This document shows positions 7,745-16,396 of a stretch of DNA of 64,000 nt, piece by piece. Made by a program: the position numbers and the translations under genes. Under the pieces are notes generated by a model. It did not search any database. It was given only the letters and a program-made list of their open reading frames with translations, and had not been told where the DNA came from. Positions within the stretch are counted from its first letter, which is position 1. Each line of letters opens with the position of its first letter. The stretch is from VFKU01 sp038916785 (GTDB taxonomy: Bacteria; Hydrogenedentota; Hydrogenedentia; Hydrogenedentales; GCA-2746185): NCBI GenBank assembly GCA_038916785.1, contig JBCLBO010000004.1, positions 1 through 64,000 of the forward strand, in the 5' to 3' direction.

Positions 7745-9017
7745 GCGATTGCAAGAGATCCGCGAGATCGCCGAGACCGGGCGCCGCGGGCTCTTGGATC
7801 AGCGCGGGGGACTGAGCGCGGACCTGCCGCTGCGGTTCTGGAACCAGCAGGCGCATTTCACGACGCCCGCTTCGGGCACGCCGGAGAAGGCCATTCGCGG
7901 GTTGGCGCCGGTGGCGAGGTTGCTGGACAAGTTCGGACTTACGCCGGAATCGATCGCCGAATATGCCGACGCGCCGCTCGCGATTCTCAAGGGCCTCGTC
8001 GACGGGGCGGACAAGCATTCGCCCTTCGTGATGGTGGACGTCGAGGACGCGGTCGCGCTCACTCCGGAAACGATCCAGAAGGCGCGGGACGGCGCGGTGC
8101 GTTGCTTTACTGAGGCCGAGTGGGGCACGACGCTGCCGTTCTACCGGCCGGCGGGCTTGCGGCTAGATACTTGTGTGGAGGATTTGACGAGCGTGTTTGG
8201 CCGGGTCGCCGAAGGGGTACAGGGCGGGCCATTTCCGATCGCGGGGATCGTGTGGCCGAAGGCGGAGCATCCGGACGAGATTGCGTGGGTGTGCGAGACG
8301 CTCACCGGGATCGAAGAGCGGCTGGATCTGCCGGAGAACACCGTCCGGATGGAGTTCCTGGTCGAGTCTGGTTACGCGCTCGCGCAGCTTCCGGAACTCG
8401 TGAAGGCCTCCGTCGGGCGGCTCGCGGGCATTATCTGGGGCATCGCGGACTATAGCGCGGACACGAATTTGCCGGTGATCGAGAACGATCATCCGCTGTG
8501 CGATTGGGCGCGGTATGAGATTGTGAATCTCGCGGGGGCGGCGAACGTGCCCGCGATCGACAGCATGACGCTAAATTATCCGACGGCGATGCACCGCAGC
8601 GCGGAGCTGACGGCGGGACAGCGAGAGGACAATCGCCGCAAAATTCTCGGCGCGCTCAAGGAAGTCTACGACGACGCGCGGCACGGCATCGCGCTGGGGA
8701 TGAGCGGGAAGTGGGTGGGGCATCCGCTGCAATTGCTCATGGTGATGGCGGCGTACCGCGAGACGCTGCCGGCGTCGCAGATCGAGAATGACATCCGCGA
8801 GATTGAAGCGTACAGCGCGAGTGTGCTGGCCGGCACCGGCGCCACGGTGATGGGCGAGGGCGCCGGCGCGTACATGGCGGACCGCGCGACCGATCGGCAT
8901 CTGCGCGCGCGGCTGCGGCGGGCCACCGCGTGGCGGCGGATGGACCCTGCCCGCGCGCGGGCGCTGGGCGTCATCAGCGACGCGGAACTGCGCGAGCTGC
9001 TTGTGCTGGGCGGCTGA
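7707..9017 (+). CDS. HpcH/HpaI-type aldolase/citrate-lyase-family C-C lyase
   Basis: The protein (436 residues from the ATG at 7707, AGGAG about 10 bp upstream) has a PEP/pyruvate-binding TIM-barrel architecture. Motifs seen are VDVEDAVALTPETIQKAR near residue 110, MEFLVESGYALAQLPELV with the conserved Glu, and IIWGIADYSADTNLP. It is longer than the roughly 320-residue malyl-CoA/methylmalyl-CoA lyases and belongs to a divergent, larger branch. Its coupling to the MaoC hydratase and methylsuccinyl-CoA-dehydrogenase-like genes suggests it cleaves beta-methylmalyl-CoA to glyoxylate and propionyl-CoA. A citramalyl-CoA lyase is the main alternative. Confidence 0.75.
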   Translation: MGTAPHPKKTRAERLQEIREIAETGRRGLLDQRGGLSADLPLRFWNQQAHFTTPASGTPEKAIRGLAPVARLLDKFGLTPESIAEYADAPLAILKGLVDGADKHSPFVMVDVEDAVALTPETIQKARDGAVRCFTEAEWGTTLPFYRPAGLRLDTCVEDLTSVFGRVAEGVQGGPFPIAGIVWPKAEHPDEIAWVCETLTGIEERLDLPENTVRMEFLVESGYALAQLPELVKASVGRLAGIIWGIADYSADTNLPVIENDHPLCDWARYEIVNLAGAANVPAIDSMTLNYPTAMHRSAELTAGQREDNRRKILGALKEVYDDARHGIALGMSGKWVGHPLQLLMVMAAYRETLPASQIENDIREIEAYSASVLAGTGATVMGEGAGAYMADRATDRHLRARLRRATAWRRMDPARARALGVISDAELRELLVLGG

Positions 9018-9020
9018 GCG

Positions 9021-10103
9021 ATGGCCGAGGGCGGCGCGCAGGGCCACTTCTTCGAGGACTTCCGCGTGGGCCAGGCGCTCGAGCACTGCGGCGGGCGCAC
9101 GATCACCGAGGGCGATTGCGCGGTGTATCTCTCGCTGACCGGCGACCGATACCGGCTTTTTTGCGACGCGGAGTACGCGAAATCGCGAGGCTATCGCGGG
9201 ATGCTCGTGAACGATCTGCTTGTTTTTCATGTCATTTTCGGGCAGACCGTGCCGGAGGTCTCGCGCAATGCCATCGCGAATCTTGGGTACGCGGACGTCC
9301 GCTTCCGCACGCCGGTGTATCCCGGCGACACCCTGCGCACGACAACCGAAGTGATCGGGCTGCGCGAAAACAAGAACGGGAAGTCCGGGATCGTCTACGT
9401 GCAGTCGCGCGGGACGAACCAGCAGGGCGAGACGGTGTTGGAGTTTTACCGTTGGGTGATGGTGCGCAAACGCGACGAGCACGCGCCGCCGCCGGCGGAG
9501 CACGTGCCGAACCTCCCCAAGGAAATCAGCCCGCTTCAACTGGTGCATTGCGCGGCGACGATCCCGGACGCGCACGAAAACGCGGCGCCGGGCCGATACT
9601 TCGAGGACTACAAAGAAGGCCAGACGATTTTTCACGGCGCGGGGATGACGATCGAGGAAGCGGAACACGCCTCGGCGACACGGCTCTATCAGAACACAGC
9701 GGCGGTGCACTTCGACGGGCACGCGATGAAGCAGACCGAAGCCGGACGCAGGCTTGTCTACGGCGGGCATGTGATCTCGGTGGCGCGCGCCGCGCAGTTC
9801 GACGGGCTGGAGAACGCCGAGCGCATCCTCGGGTGGAACGGCGGGACCCACGCGAACCCGACCTACGCGGGCGACACGATTTACGCGGTGACCGAGGTGC
9901 TCCAAAAACACACGACCAGTGCGAAGCTTGGCGGCATCCTGCGGCTGCGCCTCTATGCGGTGAAGAATCTCGACCCCGCGAAGGAGACGATTGAGTTCGT
10001 GAAGATCGAGGCCGGGCGAACGACCTATCATCCGAGTGTAGCCCTGGATTTAGACTTTTATGTGTTCGTGCCGCACCGAAGCGCTGCGAAGGCACAGGGA
10101 TGA
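9021..10103 (+). CDS. mch: Tandem MaoC-like hydratase, probable mesaconyl-CoA hydratase
   Basis: This 360-residue protein contains two hot-dog (MaoC-like) halves. The first runs from HFFEDFRVGQALEHCGGRTITEGD, the second from YFEDYKEGQTIFHGAGMTIEEAE. The length and FEDF/FEDY starts fit mesaconyl-CoA hydratase (beta-methylmalyl-CoA dehydratase) of the ethylmalonyl-CoA and 3-hydroxypropionate pathways, about 340-360 residues. The second half has ATRLYQNTAAVHFDGHAM, the substrate-pocket segment. It begins 3 bp after the lyase stop and its stop overlaps the next ATG (ATGA), so the three enzymes are translationally coupled. Itaconyl-CoA hydratase is an alternative. Confidence 0.8.
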   Translation: MAEGGAQGHFFEDFRVGQALEHCGGRTITEGDCAVYLSLTGDRYRLFCDAEYAKSRGYRGMLVNDLLVFHVIFGQTVPEVSRNAIANLGYADVRFRTPVYPGDTLRTTTEVIGLRENKNGKSGIVYVQSRGTNQQGETVLEFYRWVMVRKRDEHAPPPAEHVPNLPKEISPLQLVHCAATIPDAHENAAPGRYFEDYKEGQTIFHGAGMTIEEAEHASATRLYQNTAAVHFDGHAMKQTEAGRRLVYGGHVISVARAAQFDGLENAERILGWNGGTHANPTYAGDTIYAVTEVLQKHTTSAKLGGILRLRLYAVKNLDPAKETIEFVKIEAGRTTYHPSVALDLDFYVFVPHRSAAKAQG

Positions 10104-11746
10104 GCGCATCCGCCGACCCGGTATTGGCGCGATGCCGCGCGCGGCTCGAGGAATTGACCCAGGCCCTGCGGCGAAGCACGCGCGACGGCGAGGCCATCGA
10201 CAATCACCAGGTCGCCACGCGGCGGCTGGCGGGATTGGCCACGCGATACGAAGCCGCTGCCGCCATGGCCGAGGCCGCTCGCGCGCCGCGCGCGTCCGAG
10301 GGGCCTGCGGCAAGCGGGATGGCGGAGATCGCCGGCGTGTGGGCGGCGGAGACGGCGCTCGCGGCGGCGGAAAGCTACTGGCTGCATGGTGAGGAGTTCG
10401 GACTCACGCCCGGCAATTTCTCCGGCCTGAGCGATGCGGGCGTGTTGGACGATGTTCGCGCGTCGGTGAAGGAATCAAAATACCGCGCGATCGGAGAGTC
10501 GCTGATCGAGCGCGGCGCGGCGAACGACCGGCCGATCGCGCACGACGCGGGCGAGGCCGCGGAGCTGCGCGCGGCGACGCGGCGCTTCGCGCAGACCGTG
10601 GTCGCGCCCGAGGCCGAGCGAATTCATCGAGAAGACTTGTTGGTGCCGGAGCATTTCATTACCGAGATGTCGGCGTTGGGCTACTTCGGGATGTCGATCC
10701 CGGAGTCCTACGGCGGCGTCGGCATGAACAATTTGATGATGGTCGTGGCGACGGAGGAATTGAGCGCGGCGTCGCTCCCGGCGGCGGGCAGCCTGATCAC
10801 GCGGCCGGAGATTCTGGCGAAGGCGCTGTTGCAGGGCGGCACCGAGGAGCAGAAGAAGGCGTGGCTGCCGCGCGTGGCGAGCGGCGAGCTGATGGTGGCC
10901 GTCGCGGTGACCGAGCCGAATGTCGGGTCAGACGTTGCGAATCTGAGTTGTCGGGCCGAAGCGAAGGCGATCGGCGGAAGGGCCGGCTACGCGCTGAACG
11001 GCGCGAAGGCTTGGTGTACCTTCGCCGGCCGCGCGAATATTCTCGCGCTGCTCGCGCGGACGGAACCCGATCCGAAGCTGGGCCACAAGGGCCTCTCACT
11101 GTTCATCGTCGAGAAGGACGCATTCACGGGGCACGAGTTCACGATGCGGCAGCCGGGCGGCGGCGTGATGACGGGGAAGGCCGACGCGACGATCGGGTAT
11201 CGCGGGATGCACTCGTTCACCTTGCAGTTTGAGGACTACTTCGTGCCGGCGGAAAACCTCGTCGGCGGCGAGGCGGGCCGCGGCAAGGGTTTCTACTTGC
11301 AGATGGGCGGCTTCGCGGCGGGGCGCCTGCAAACGGGCGGCCGCGCGACGGGCCTGGCGCAGGCGAGCCTCGAAGCGGCGGTGAAATACGCGAAGGAGCG
11401 GCCGCAATTCGGCAAGCCGATCGCGGAGTACCAGAGCACGCAATACGAAATCGGACGAATGGCGGTGAAGGTCGAGGCCGCGCGGCAGTTGACCTATGCC
11501 GCGGCGCGCGCGATGGACGAGACGAGTCCGCGCGCGACTTTGCTCGCGGCGATGGCGAAGCTGCTCGCGTGCCGCGTGGCGGTGGAGGTGAGCCAGGCGG
11601 CGCAGGTGTTGCACGGCGGCTGGGGATACGCCGAGGAGTACGCGATCTCGCGGTACGTGTGCGATGCGCTGGTGTTGCCAATCTTCGAGGGCGTCGAGCC
11701 GATCCTCGAGATGAAGGTGATCGGGCGCACGCTGTTGGGGGGGTGA
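10100..11746 (+). CDS. mcd: Acyl-CoA dehydrogenase with N-terminal extension, probable methylsuccinyl-CoA dehydrogenase
   Basis: This 548-residue flavoprotein is about 160 residues longer than ordinary acyl-CoA dehydrogenases. The extra helical N-terminal domain (about 1-155, with ESYWLHGEEFGL) is characteristic of (2S)-methylsuccinyl-CoA dehydrogenase. The core has GYFGMSIPESYGG, VAVTEPNVGSDVANL (FAD/substrate loop), KAWCTFAGRANILALLART, and the C-terminal QVLHGGWGYAEEYAI. It would oxidise methylsuccinyl-CoA to mesaconyl-CoA, passing electrons to ETF. The product is the substrate of the upstream MaoC enzyme. No ETF, crotonyl-CoA carboxylase/reductase or ethylmalonyl-CoA mutase gene lies in this window. 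Confidence 0.85.
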   Translation: MSASADPVLARCRARLEELTQALRRSTRDGEAIDNHQVATRRLAGLATRYEAAAAMAEAARAPRASEGPAASGMAEIAGVWAAETALAAAESYWLHGEEFGLTPGNFSGLSDAGVLDDVRASVKESKYRAIGESLIERGAANDRPIAHDAGEAAELRAATRRFAQTVVAPEAERIHREDLLVPEHFITEMSALGYFGMSIPESYGGVGMNNLMMVVATEELSAASLPAAGSLITRPEILAKALLQGGTEEQKKAWLPRVASGELMVAVAVTEPNVGSDVANLSCRAEAKAIGGRAGYALNGAKAWCTFAGRANILALLARTEPDPKLGHKGLSLFIVEKDAFTGHEFTMRQPGGGVMTGKADATIGYRGMHSFTLQFEDYFVPAENLVGGEAGRGKGFYLQMGGFAAGRLQTGGRATGLAQASLEAAVKYAKERPQFGKPIAEYQSTQYEIGRMAVKVEAARQLTYAAARAMDETSPRATLLAAMAKLLACRVAVEVSQAAQVLHGGWGYAEEYAISRYVCDALVLPIFEGVEPILEMKVIGRTLLGG

Positions 11747-11767
11747 GGCGTTGCGGAAGAAAGGGCG

Positions 11768-11868
11768 ATGGGAATTATGGGAAGTATGGGAATTATGGGA
11801 CGTACGGGACGTATGCAAATCATGGAAACTGATGGACCCATTGGTCCCATACTTCCCATGATTCTCAT
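11768..11868. repeat. 9-bp tandem repeats forming a perfect 15-bp inverted repeat
   Basis: Five near-identical 9-bp units (GGGAATTAT, GGGAAGTAT and variants) lie at about 11770-11815. The arm ATGGGAAGTATGGGA (11777-11791) is the exact reverse complement of 11845-11859, and an imperfect extension reaches 11768/11868. The structure fills the 146-bp gap between the dehydrogenase and ligase genes. It could attenuate or stabilise the mRNA; there is no U-tract, so it is not a standard intrinsic terminator. Confidence 0.7.
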
Positions 11869-11892
11869 AGGTCTCATCGGGCCATCCCGCCG

Positions 11893-13464
11893 ATGATGTC
11901 ATTTCCAAACGTCATTGAGGCGGTGCGGTCGCGCGCGGGGGAGCATGCGGCGCGCGTGGCCGTGATCGACGGCGGAGTGCGGCTGACGCATGCGGAGTTG
12001 TGGGAGCGTGTCGATCGGCTTTCCAATGCGTTCATCATCGCGGGGTTGCGCAAGGGCGAGCGGCTGTTGGCGTGGCTGCCGAATGCGTTTCAGGCGATCG
12101 AGACGGAGCTGGCGTGTTTGCAGGCGGGGGGCGTGTGGGTGACGCTGAACGCGGCGCTCACGTGGCCGGAGGTGGCGGCCGTCATTACGTCGACGGAGCC
12201 GCGGCTGTTTGTCGTTTCGAAGGCGCTCCTGGCTAACATTCCAACGGCGAACGCGGATGCGCAGCGGATGCTGGAGCAGTTGACGACGCTGGTGGTCGGC
12301 GGCGACCCGATGGCCATCGGGAGTTTCGACTACGAGTCTACGTTGCGCGCGGGATCGCGGGAGCGTCCGCGCGTGGAGGTCGGGCCGGAGGACCTCTTGC
12401 GGCTTCGGTATACCTCCGGGACGACGGGAAAGGCGAAGGCGGCGATGATCGCGCACTCGGCGTATCTGGCGTCGCTGGAGACAATGCTCAGCGTGCTGCC
12501 GCCGTTGTCGCCGGCGGACCGCGTGTTGCACGCGTCCCCGCTTACTCATGCCTCGGCGGCGTATATGTATCCGATGCTCTGGTGCGGCGGCGCGAGCGTC
12601 CTCGTGCCGAAGTTCGAGGCGGACGAAGTTCTGGAGATCATTGAGCGCGAGCGGATCACGATCCTGTTCGCAGTGCCGACGGTGTTGCACCGGTTTGGCG
12701 AGTCGCCGGCGTTCCGGTCGCGCGACCTGAGCAGTTTGCGCAGCGTGTCGTATGGCGCGGCGCCGACGCCGCCGGAGGTGTTGCGCCCGGTGCTCGAGCG
12801 ATTGCCGGGGAAATTGCTGCACATTTACGGGCTGACCGAGGCGCTGCACCCGGTGACCACGCTGGGCCGCGAGGAACACGTGCCGGGGAACCCGAAGCTG
12901 GGGTCGATCGGGAAGCCGACGATCCTCTGCGAGCTGCGCGTGGCGAAAGAGGATGGCAGCGATGCGGGCGACAGCGAGCTGGGCGAGTTGTGGGTGCGCG
13001 GGCCGATCACCATGCGCGGGTATTGGCGCGACCCGGAGGGCAGCGCGGAGTTGATGCGCGGCGAGTGGATCGCGACGGGGGACCTCGGGTATCGCGACGC
13101 GGAGGGATACTATTGGATCGTCGATCGCAAGAAGGACGTGATCATCAGCGGCGGTTTCAACGTATACAGCAGCGAGGTTGAATCGGTGCTGATGGAGCAC
13201 CCCGCGGTGTTGGAGGCCGCGGTGATTGGCCTGCCGCATCCGGATTGGGGCGAGGAAGTGCATGCCGTGGTGGGGCTGAGGCCGGGCGCGATGGCCGGCG
13301 AGGCGGCGCTGATCGCGCATTGCCGGGAGAGGCTCGCGGGATACAAGACGCCGAAGGGCGTTACTATTTTGGAAAACGGATTGCCTCGGAATAGCACGGG
13401 GAAGGTGTTGAAGGCGGAATTGGGCGAGGTGGTGAGGCGTGGGGCGGGAAAGAAATCTCGGTGA
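11893..13464 (+). CDS. AMP-dependent acyl-CoA synthetase/ligase
   Basis: This 523-residue member of the adenylate-forming (ANL) superfamily activates a carboxylic acid to its CoA thioester. Visible core motifs are the P-loop YTSGTTGKAKA (about 174-184), the YGLTEALHP motif, TGDLGYRDAEGYYWIVDRKK (A7/A8 hinge) and the C-terminal PRNSTGKVLK with the catalytic Lys. It follows the dehydrogenase after the 146-bp hairpin region and precedes a CaiB-type CoA-transferase. An acid such as methylsuccinate, mesaconate or a longer fatty acid is possible. Either of two ATGs (11893, 11896) could serve as start. Confidence 0.88.
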   Translation: MMSFPNVIEAVRSRAGEHAARVAVIDGGVRLTHAELWERVDRLSNAFIIAGLRKGERLLAWLPNAFQAIETELACLQAGGVWVTLNAALTWPEVAAVITSTEPRLFVVSKALLANIPTANADAQRMLEQLTTLVVGGDPMAIGSFDYESTLRAGSRERPRVEVGPEDLLRLRYTSGTTGKAKAAMIAHSAYLASLETMLSVLPPLSPADRVLHASPLTHASAAYMYPMLWCGGASVLVPKFEADEVLEIIERERITILFAVPTVLHRFGESPAFRSRDLSSLRSVSYGAAPTPPEVLRPVLERLPGKLLHIYGLTEALHPVTTLGREEHVPGNPKLGSIGKPTILCELRVAKEDGSDAGDSELGELWVRGPITMRGYWRDPEGSAELMRGEWIATGDLGYRDAEGYYWIVDRKKDVIISGGFNVYSSEVESVLMEHPAVLEAAVIGLPHPDWGEEVHAVVGLRPGAMAGEAALIAHCRERLAGYKTPKGVTILENGLPRNSTGKVLKAELGEVVRRGAGKKSR

Positions 13465-13534
13465 AGCGATGAAGGTCAAGGGCAGATGACGAGCACGATG
13501 ACTGGGTCGATGACGAGACGAGGATGAGATCGCG

Positions 13535-14707
13535 ATGAATGCGATGGGATTGAAGGTTTTGGATTTTACGACACTGCTGCCTGGGCCCTTTGCCACGATG
13601 ATGTTGGCGGACATGGGCGCGGACATCGTGCGCGTCGAGGCGCCGGGGCGCTGGGACATGGTGCGATCGCGGCCGCCGTTTGATGATGGGGTGGCAGCGG
13701 GGCATGCGTTCTTGGCGCGGAGCAAACGGTCGGTGGCGCTTGATTTGAAGAAGCCCGGCGCGGCGGAGATCGTCAAGCGGCTCGTGGAAACCTATGACAT
13801 CGTGATCGAGCAGTTCCGGCCGGGGGTGATGGATCGGCTGGGGATCGGGTACGAGACCTTGGCGAAGGATAATCCCAGGCTCATTTACTGTTCGCTGACG
13901 GGCTACGGGCAGACGGGGCCGCTACGCGATCGCGCCGGGCATGACAACAACTACCTCTCGCTCGCTGGCGTGATGAGCCACTGCGGACGCAAGGAGCAGG
14001 GGCCGGTGCCGCAGGGCGTGCAGGTGGCGGACATCGGCGGCGGGTCGCTGTGTTCAATCATCGGGATTCTGGCCGCGGTGGTGTGCCGGCAGCAGACCGG
14101 GCGCGGGCAGTATGTCGACGTGTCGATGTACGACGCGGCGATTCTTTGGAACGCCTACGCGGCGGCGCAGTACCTCGTCGGCGGGACGACGCCGGACTAC
14201 GAGAGCATGCCGCTGAACGGCGGCACGCACTATGACTATTACCGCACGAAAGACGGCCGCTACATCTCGGTGGGCAGCCTCGAGCCGAAATTCTGGGAAG
14301 GGTTCTGCCGCGCGATCGGGCGGCCGGATTTTATTGAGCGCGTGGACCTGCCGGGGCCGAAGATGGACGCGCTGAAGATTGAGATTCGCGCGGTGATGGC
14401 GCAGAAGAGTTTCGACGAATGGGTAGCCATCTTCGCGAAGGAAGACGTGTGCGTCGAGCCGGTGTTGCGCATGGACGAGGCGCTACACCATCCGCAATGC
14501 GCCGCGCGCGAGATGGTGGTCGATGTGCCCAAACCCAAAGGAGGCGCGCAGCGTCAGGTCGGATTTCCGATCAAATTTTCCGAGATGCGTCCGACGTACA
14601 AAGGAATTGGGTGCGCATTGGGCGAGCACACGGACGAGGTGTTGTTGGACGCGGGGTACACCGCGAGCGAGATTGGGGCGCTGCGCGGCGCGGGGGTTTT
14701 TGGTTAA
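13535..14707 (+). CDS. CaiB/BaiF (class III) CoA-transferase
   Basis: This 390-residue protein belongs to the family III CoA-transferases, which move CoA between acids through a covalent aspartyl intermediate. Seen are the N-terminal KVLDFTTLLPGPFATMMLADMGADIVRVE, the VADIGGG stretch whose Asp166 fits the acyl-carrying aspartate, and GQYVDVSMYDAAILWN. It closes the CoA-ester cluster, 70 bp after the ligase. By position it might load CoA onto methylsuccinate or mesaconate, or act like the mesaconyl-CoA C1-C4 transferase of the 3-hydroxypropionate bicycle. The exact acid is not decided by sequence. Confidence 0.87.
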   Translation: MNAMGLKVLDFTTLLPGPFATMMLADMGADIVRVEAPGRWDMVRSRPPFDDGVAAGHAFLARSKRSVALDLKKPGAAEIVKRLVETYDIVIEQFRPGVMDRLGIGYETLAKDNPRLIYCSLTGYGQTGPLRDRAGHDNNYLSLAGVMSHCGRKEQGPVPQGVQVADIGGGSLCSIIGILAAVVCRQQTGRGQYVDVSMYDAAILWNAYAAAQYLVGGTTPDYESMPLNGGTHYDYYRTKDGRYISVGSLEPKFWEGFCRAIGRPDFIERVDLPGPKMDALKIEIRAVMAQKSFDEWVAIFAKEDVCVEPVLRMDEALHHPQCAAREMVVDVPKPKGGAQRQVGFPIKFSEMRPTYKGIGCALGEHTDEVLLDAGYTASEIGALRGAGVFG

Positions 14708-14709
14708 TT

Positions 14710-14812
14710 GTCGGTCGCGCGGGAGCGCGACCCTCCCGGGGGGATCACAAATCCGCCGGTGTGCGGTAGGGCATCCGCCGGTGTGCGGTAGGGCGGCCAC
14801 GGGGGGCCGCCC
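14710..14812. repeat. Cluster of palindromic repeats between cluster and murJ
   Basis: Three repeat types sit back to back. A GGTCGCGCGGGAGCGCGACC hairpin lies at about 14712-14731. A direct repeat of CCGCCGGTGTGCGGTAGGGC follows (about 14755 and 14775). A GGCGGCCACGGGGGGCCGCC hairpin then abuts the murJ stop. All have relatives elsewhere in the window (37.7, 41.7-42.0, 62.6 and 63.2 kb). They separate convergent transcription units and may help termination. Confidence 0.65.
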
Positions 14813-16396
14813 CTACGGGCGGCGGCGGAAGGCCTTGATGAATCCGTCGAGTTCTTCGACGCGCATTGCGCGGCAGAGCCCAGCGTAGGCGAGGGCGCCG
14901 GCTGCGATGGCGGAGAGCGTCGCGGACGCGCGCGCGAGCAGCGTCGCATCGCCTAGAGCGGCTTCGATGCGATTGTGCATGGCCCAGGCGACCCCTGCCA
15001 TGAGCGCGGCGGCGCAGATCATTCGAATGAGCGCAGAAATAAACTTCGTGTCGTAGAGCGGGCCTACGCGTTGCCAGAGGAACAGGTAGAGAAACCCGGC
15101 GTTGAGCGTGAAGCTGAGGGTGGTCGCCATCGCGAGTCCTTTGTAACCGAGCGGGCCGACGAGCACGAAATTGAGCAGGATGTTGAACAGCATCGCCGCG
15201 CTGGCGATGACGACGGGCACGCGCGTGTTTTGCATGGCGTAGAAACCCGTGACGCACACTTTCAGCCACGCGAACGACAGCAGGCCGAGGGCGTAGATAA
15301 CTACGGCATTCGAGGTCATCTGGGTCGCGGCGGCGTCGAACTCGCCGCGTTCGAATAAGAGTTGCACGATCGGCCGCGCGAGCACGAGGAGTCCAGCCAT
15401 CGCGGGAACGGTCAAGAAGAAACTCTGCCGCAGGCCGATCAACAGGACGGTGCGGACCTCGTCCATCGCGCCGCGCGCGCAGGACTTGGCCAAGGTGGGC
15501 AGGATGGCGACCGAGGTGGCGACGGCGAAGACGGAGAGCGGGAGCTGCACGAGGCGATCGGCGAGGAACAGCGCGCGGACAGTGCCGGAGCCCGGCAGGC
15601 CGGCGGCGAATAGCGTGCCGACGAGGCGGTTCACTTCGCCCGCGGCCTGGCCGACGATGACCGGCACGAGCAGCAGGAAGACTTTCCGGATGCCGGGGTC
15701 GCGCAGGTCGAGGCGCGGCGCCCAGACGCCAGCGACGCGGCCCATCGCTGCGAATTGCGCTGCGAATTGCGCGACGCCGCCGATCCACACGCCGGCGATG
15801 AGCGCGTAGGCCGGGTCGGGGAAGGCGTCGTGCGCGAGCAGGCAGGTGGCGATCAGCGCGACGTTGAGCAGCGCAGGCGTCCAGGACGGCGTCGAGTAGT
15901 GGTGGAGGACGTAGAGCGGCGCGGCGCAGAACACGGCCAGGCCGATCAGGAAGAGGTAGGGGAAGGCGAGCAGCGAGAGGTGGGTGAGGTAGGCGACGCG
16001 CTCGGGGGCGATGGGTCCCGCCTGCGTGAAATTATCGAGCAGGTGCATCGCGCGCAATACGTATGGGAGTAGAAACATGCCGGCGGCGGTCAGGACGAGG
16101 AGCACGATGATCATGACGCCGAAGGCGGCGGCGACAAGCTGCTGAAATTCCTTTTTAGATTTTTTCTCGAGACGCTCCGAGAACACGGGAACAAAGGCGG
16201 CATTCGTTGCGCCTTCGCCGACGATTTCGCGCAGCATGTTCGGCAGCCGAAACGCGACGACGAATGCGTCGAAGGCGGCGGCGGGGATCAGCGCCGTGGT
16301 GACGAGATCGCGGACCAGGCCGAGGACCCGGCTCAGCATCGTGCCCAGCGCGAAGATCGCCGCGTAGCGCGAGTGCTGCGCGCGGGTATCACTCAC
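14813..16396 (-). CDS. murJ: Lipid II flippase MurJ (MviN)
   Basis: This 527-residue integral membrane protein has about 14 hydrophobic helices and flips lipid II across the inner membrane for peptidoglycan synthesis. The N-terminus has the family hallmark MLSRVLGLVRDLVTTALIPAA, then FRLPNMLREIVGEGATNAAFVPVFSE. The GTG at 16396 overlaps the TGA of lnt (GTGA) and the N-terminal motif follows directly. A further upstream in-frame start would add residues antisense to nothing but within lnt, so 16396 is chosen. It ends the minus-strand envelope operon. Confidence 0.93.
   Translation of the reverse strand: MSDTRAQHSRYAAIFALGTMLSRVLGLVRDLVTTALIPAAAFDAFVVAFRLPNMLREIVGEGATNAAFVPVFSERLEKKSKKEFQQLVAAAFGVMIIVLLVLTAAGMFLLPYVLRAMHLLDNFTQAGPIAPERVAYLTHLSLLAFPYLFLIGLAVFCAAPLYVLHHYSTPSWTPALLNVALIATCLLAHDAFPDPAYALIAGVWIGGVAQFAAQFAAMGRVAGVWAPRLDLRDPGIRKVFLLLVPVIVGQAAGEVNRLVGTLFAAGLPGSGTVRALFLADRLVQLPLSVFAVATSVAILPTLAKSCARGAMDEVRTVLLIGLRQSFFLTVPAMAGLLVLARPIVQLLFERGEFDAAATQMTSNAVVIYALGLLSFAWLKVCVTGFYAMQNTRVPVVIASAAMLFNILLNFVLVGPLGYKGLAMATTLSFTLNAGFLYLFLWQRVGPLYDTKFISALIRMICAAALMAGVAWAMHNRIEAALGDATLLARASATLSAIAAGALAYAGLCRAMRVEELDGFIKAFRRRP

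Noticed and set aside
11768..11868. Possible CRISPR array between the dehydrogenase and ligase genes
   Set aside because: The units are 9 bp, contiguous and without spacers, so this is a simple tandem repeat and stem.
11899..13776. 625-residue frame antisense to the acyl-CoA ligase
   Set aside because: Shadow of the ligase coding strand, which has all adenylate-forming motifs.
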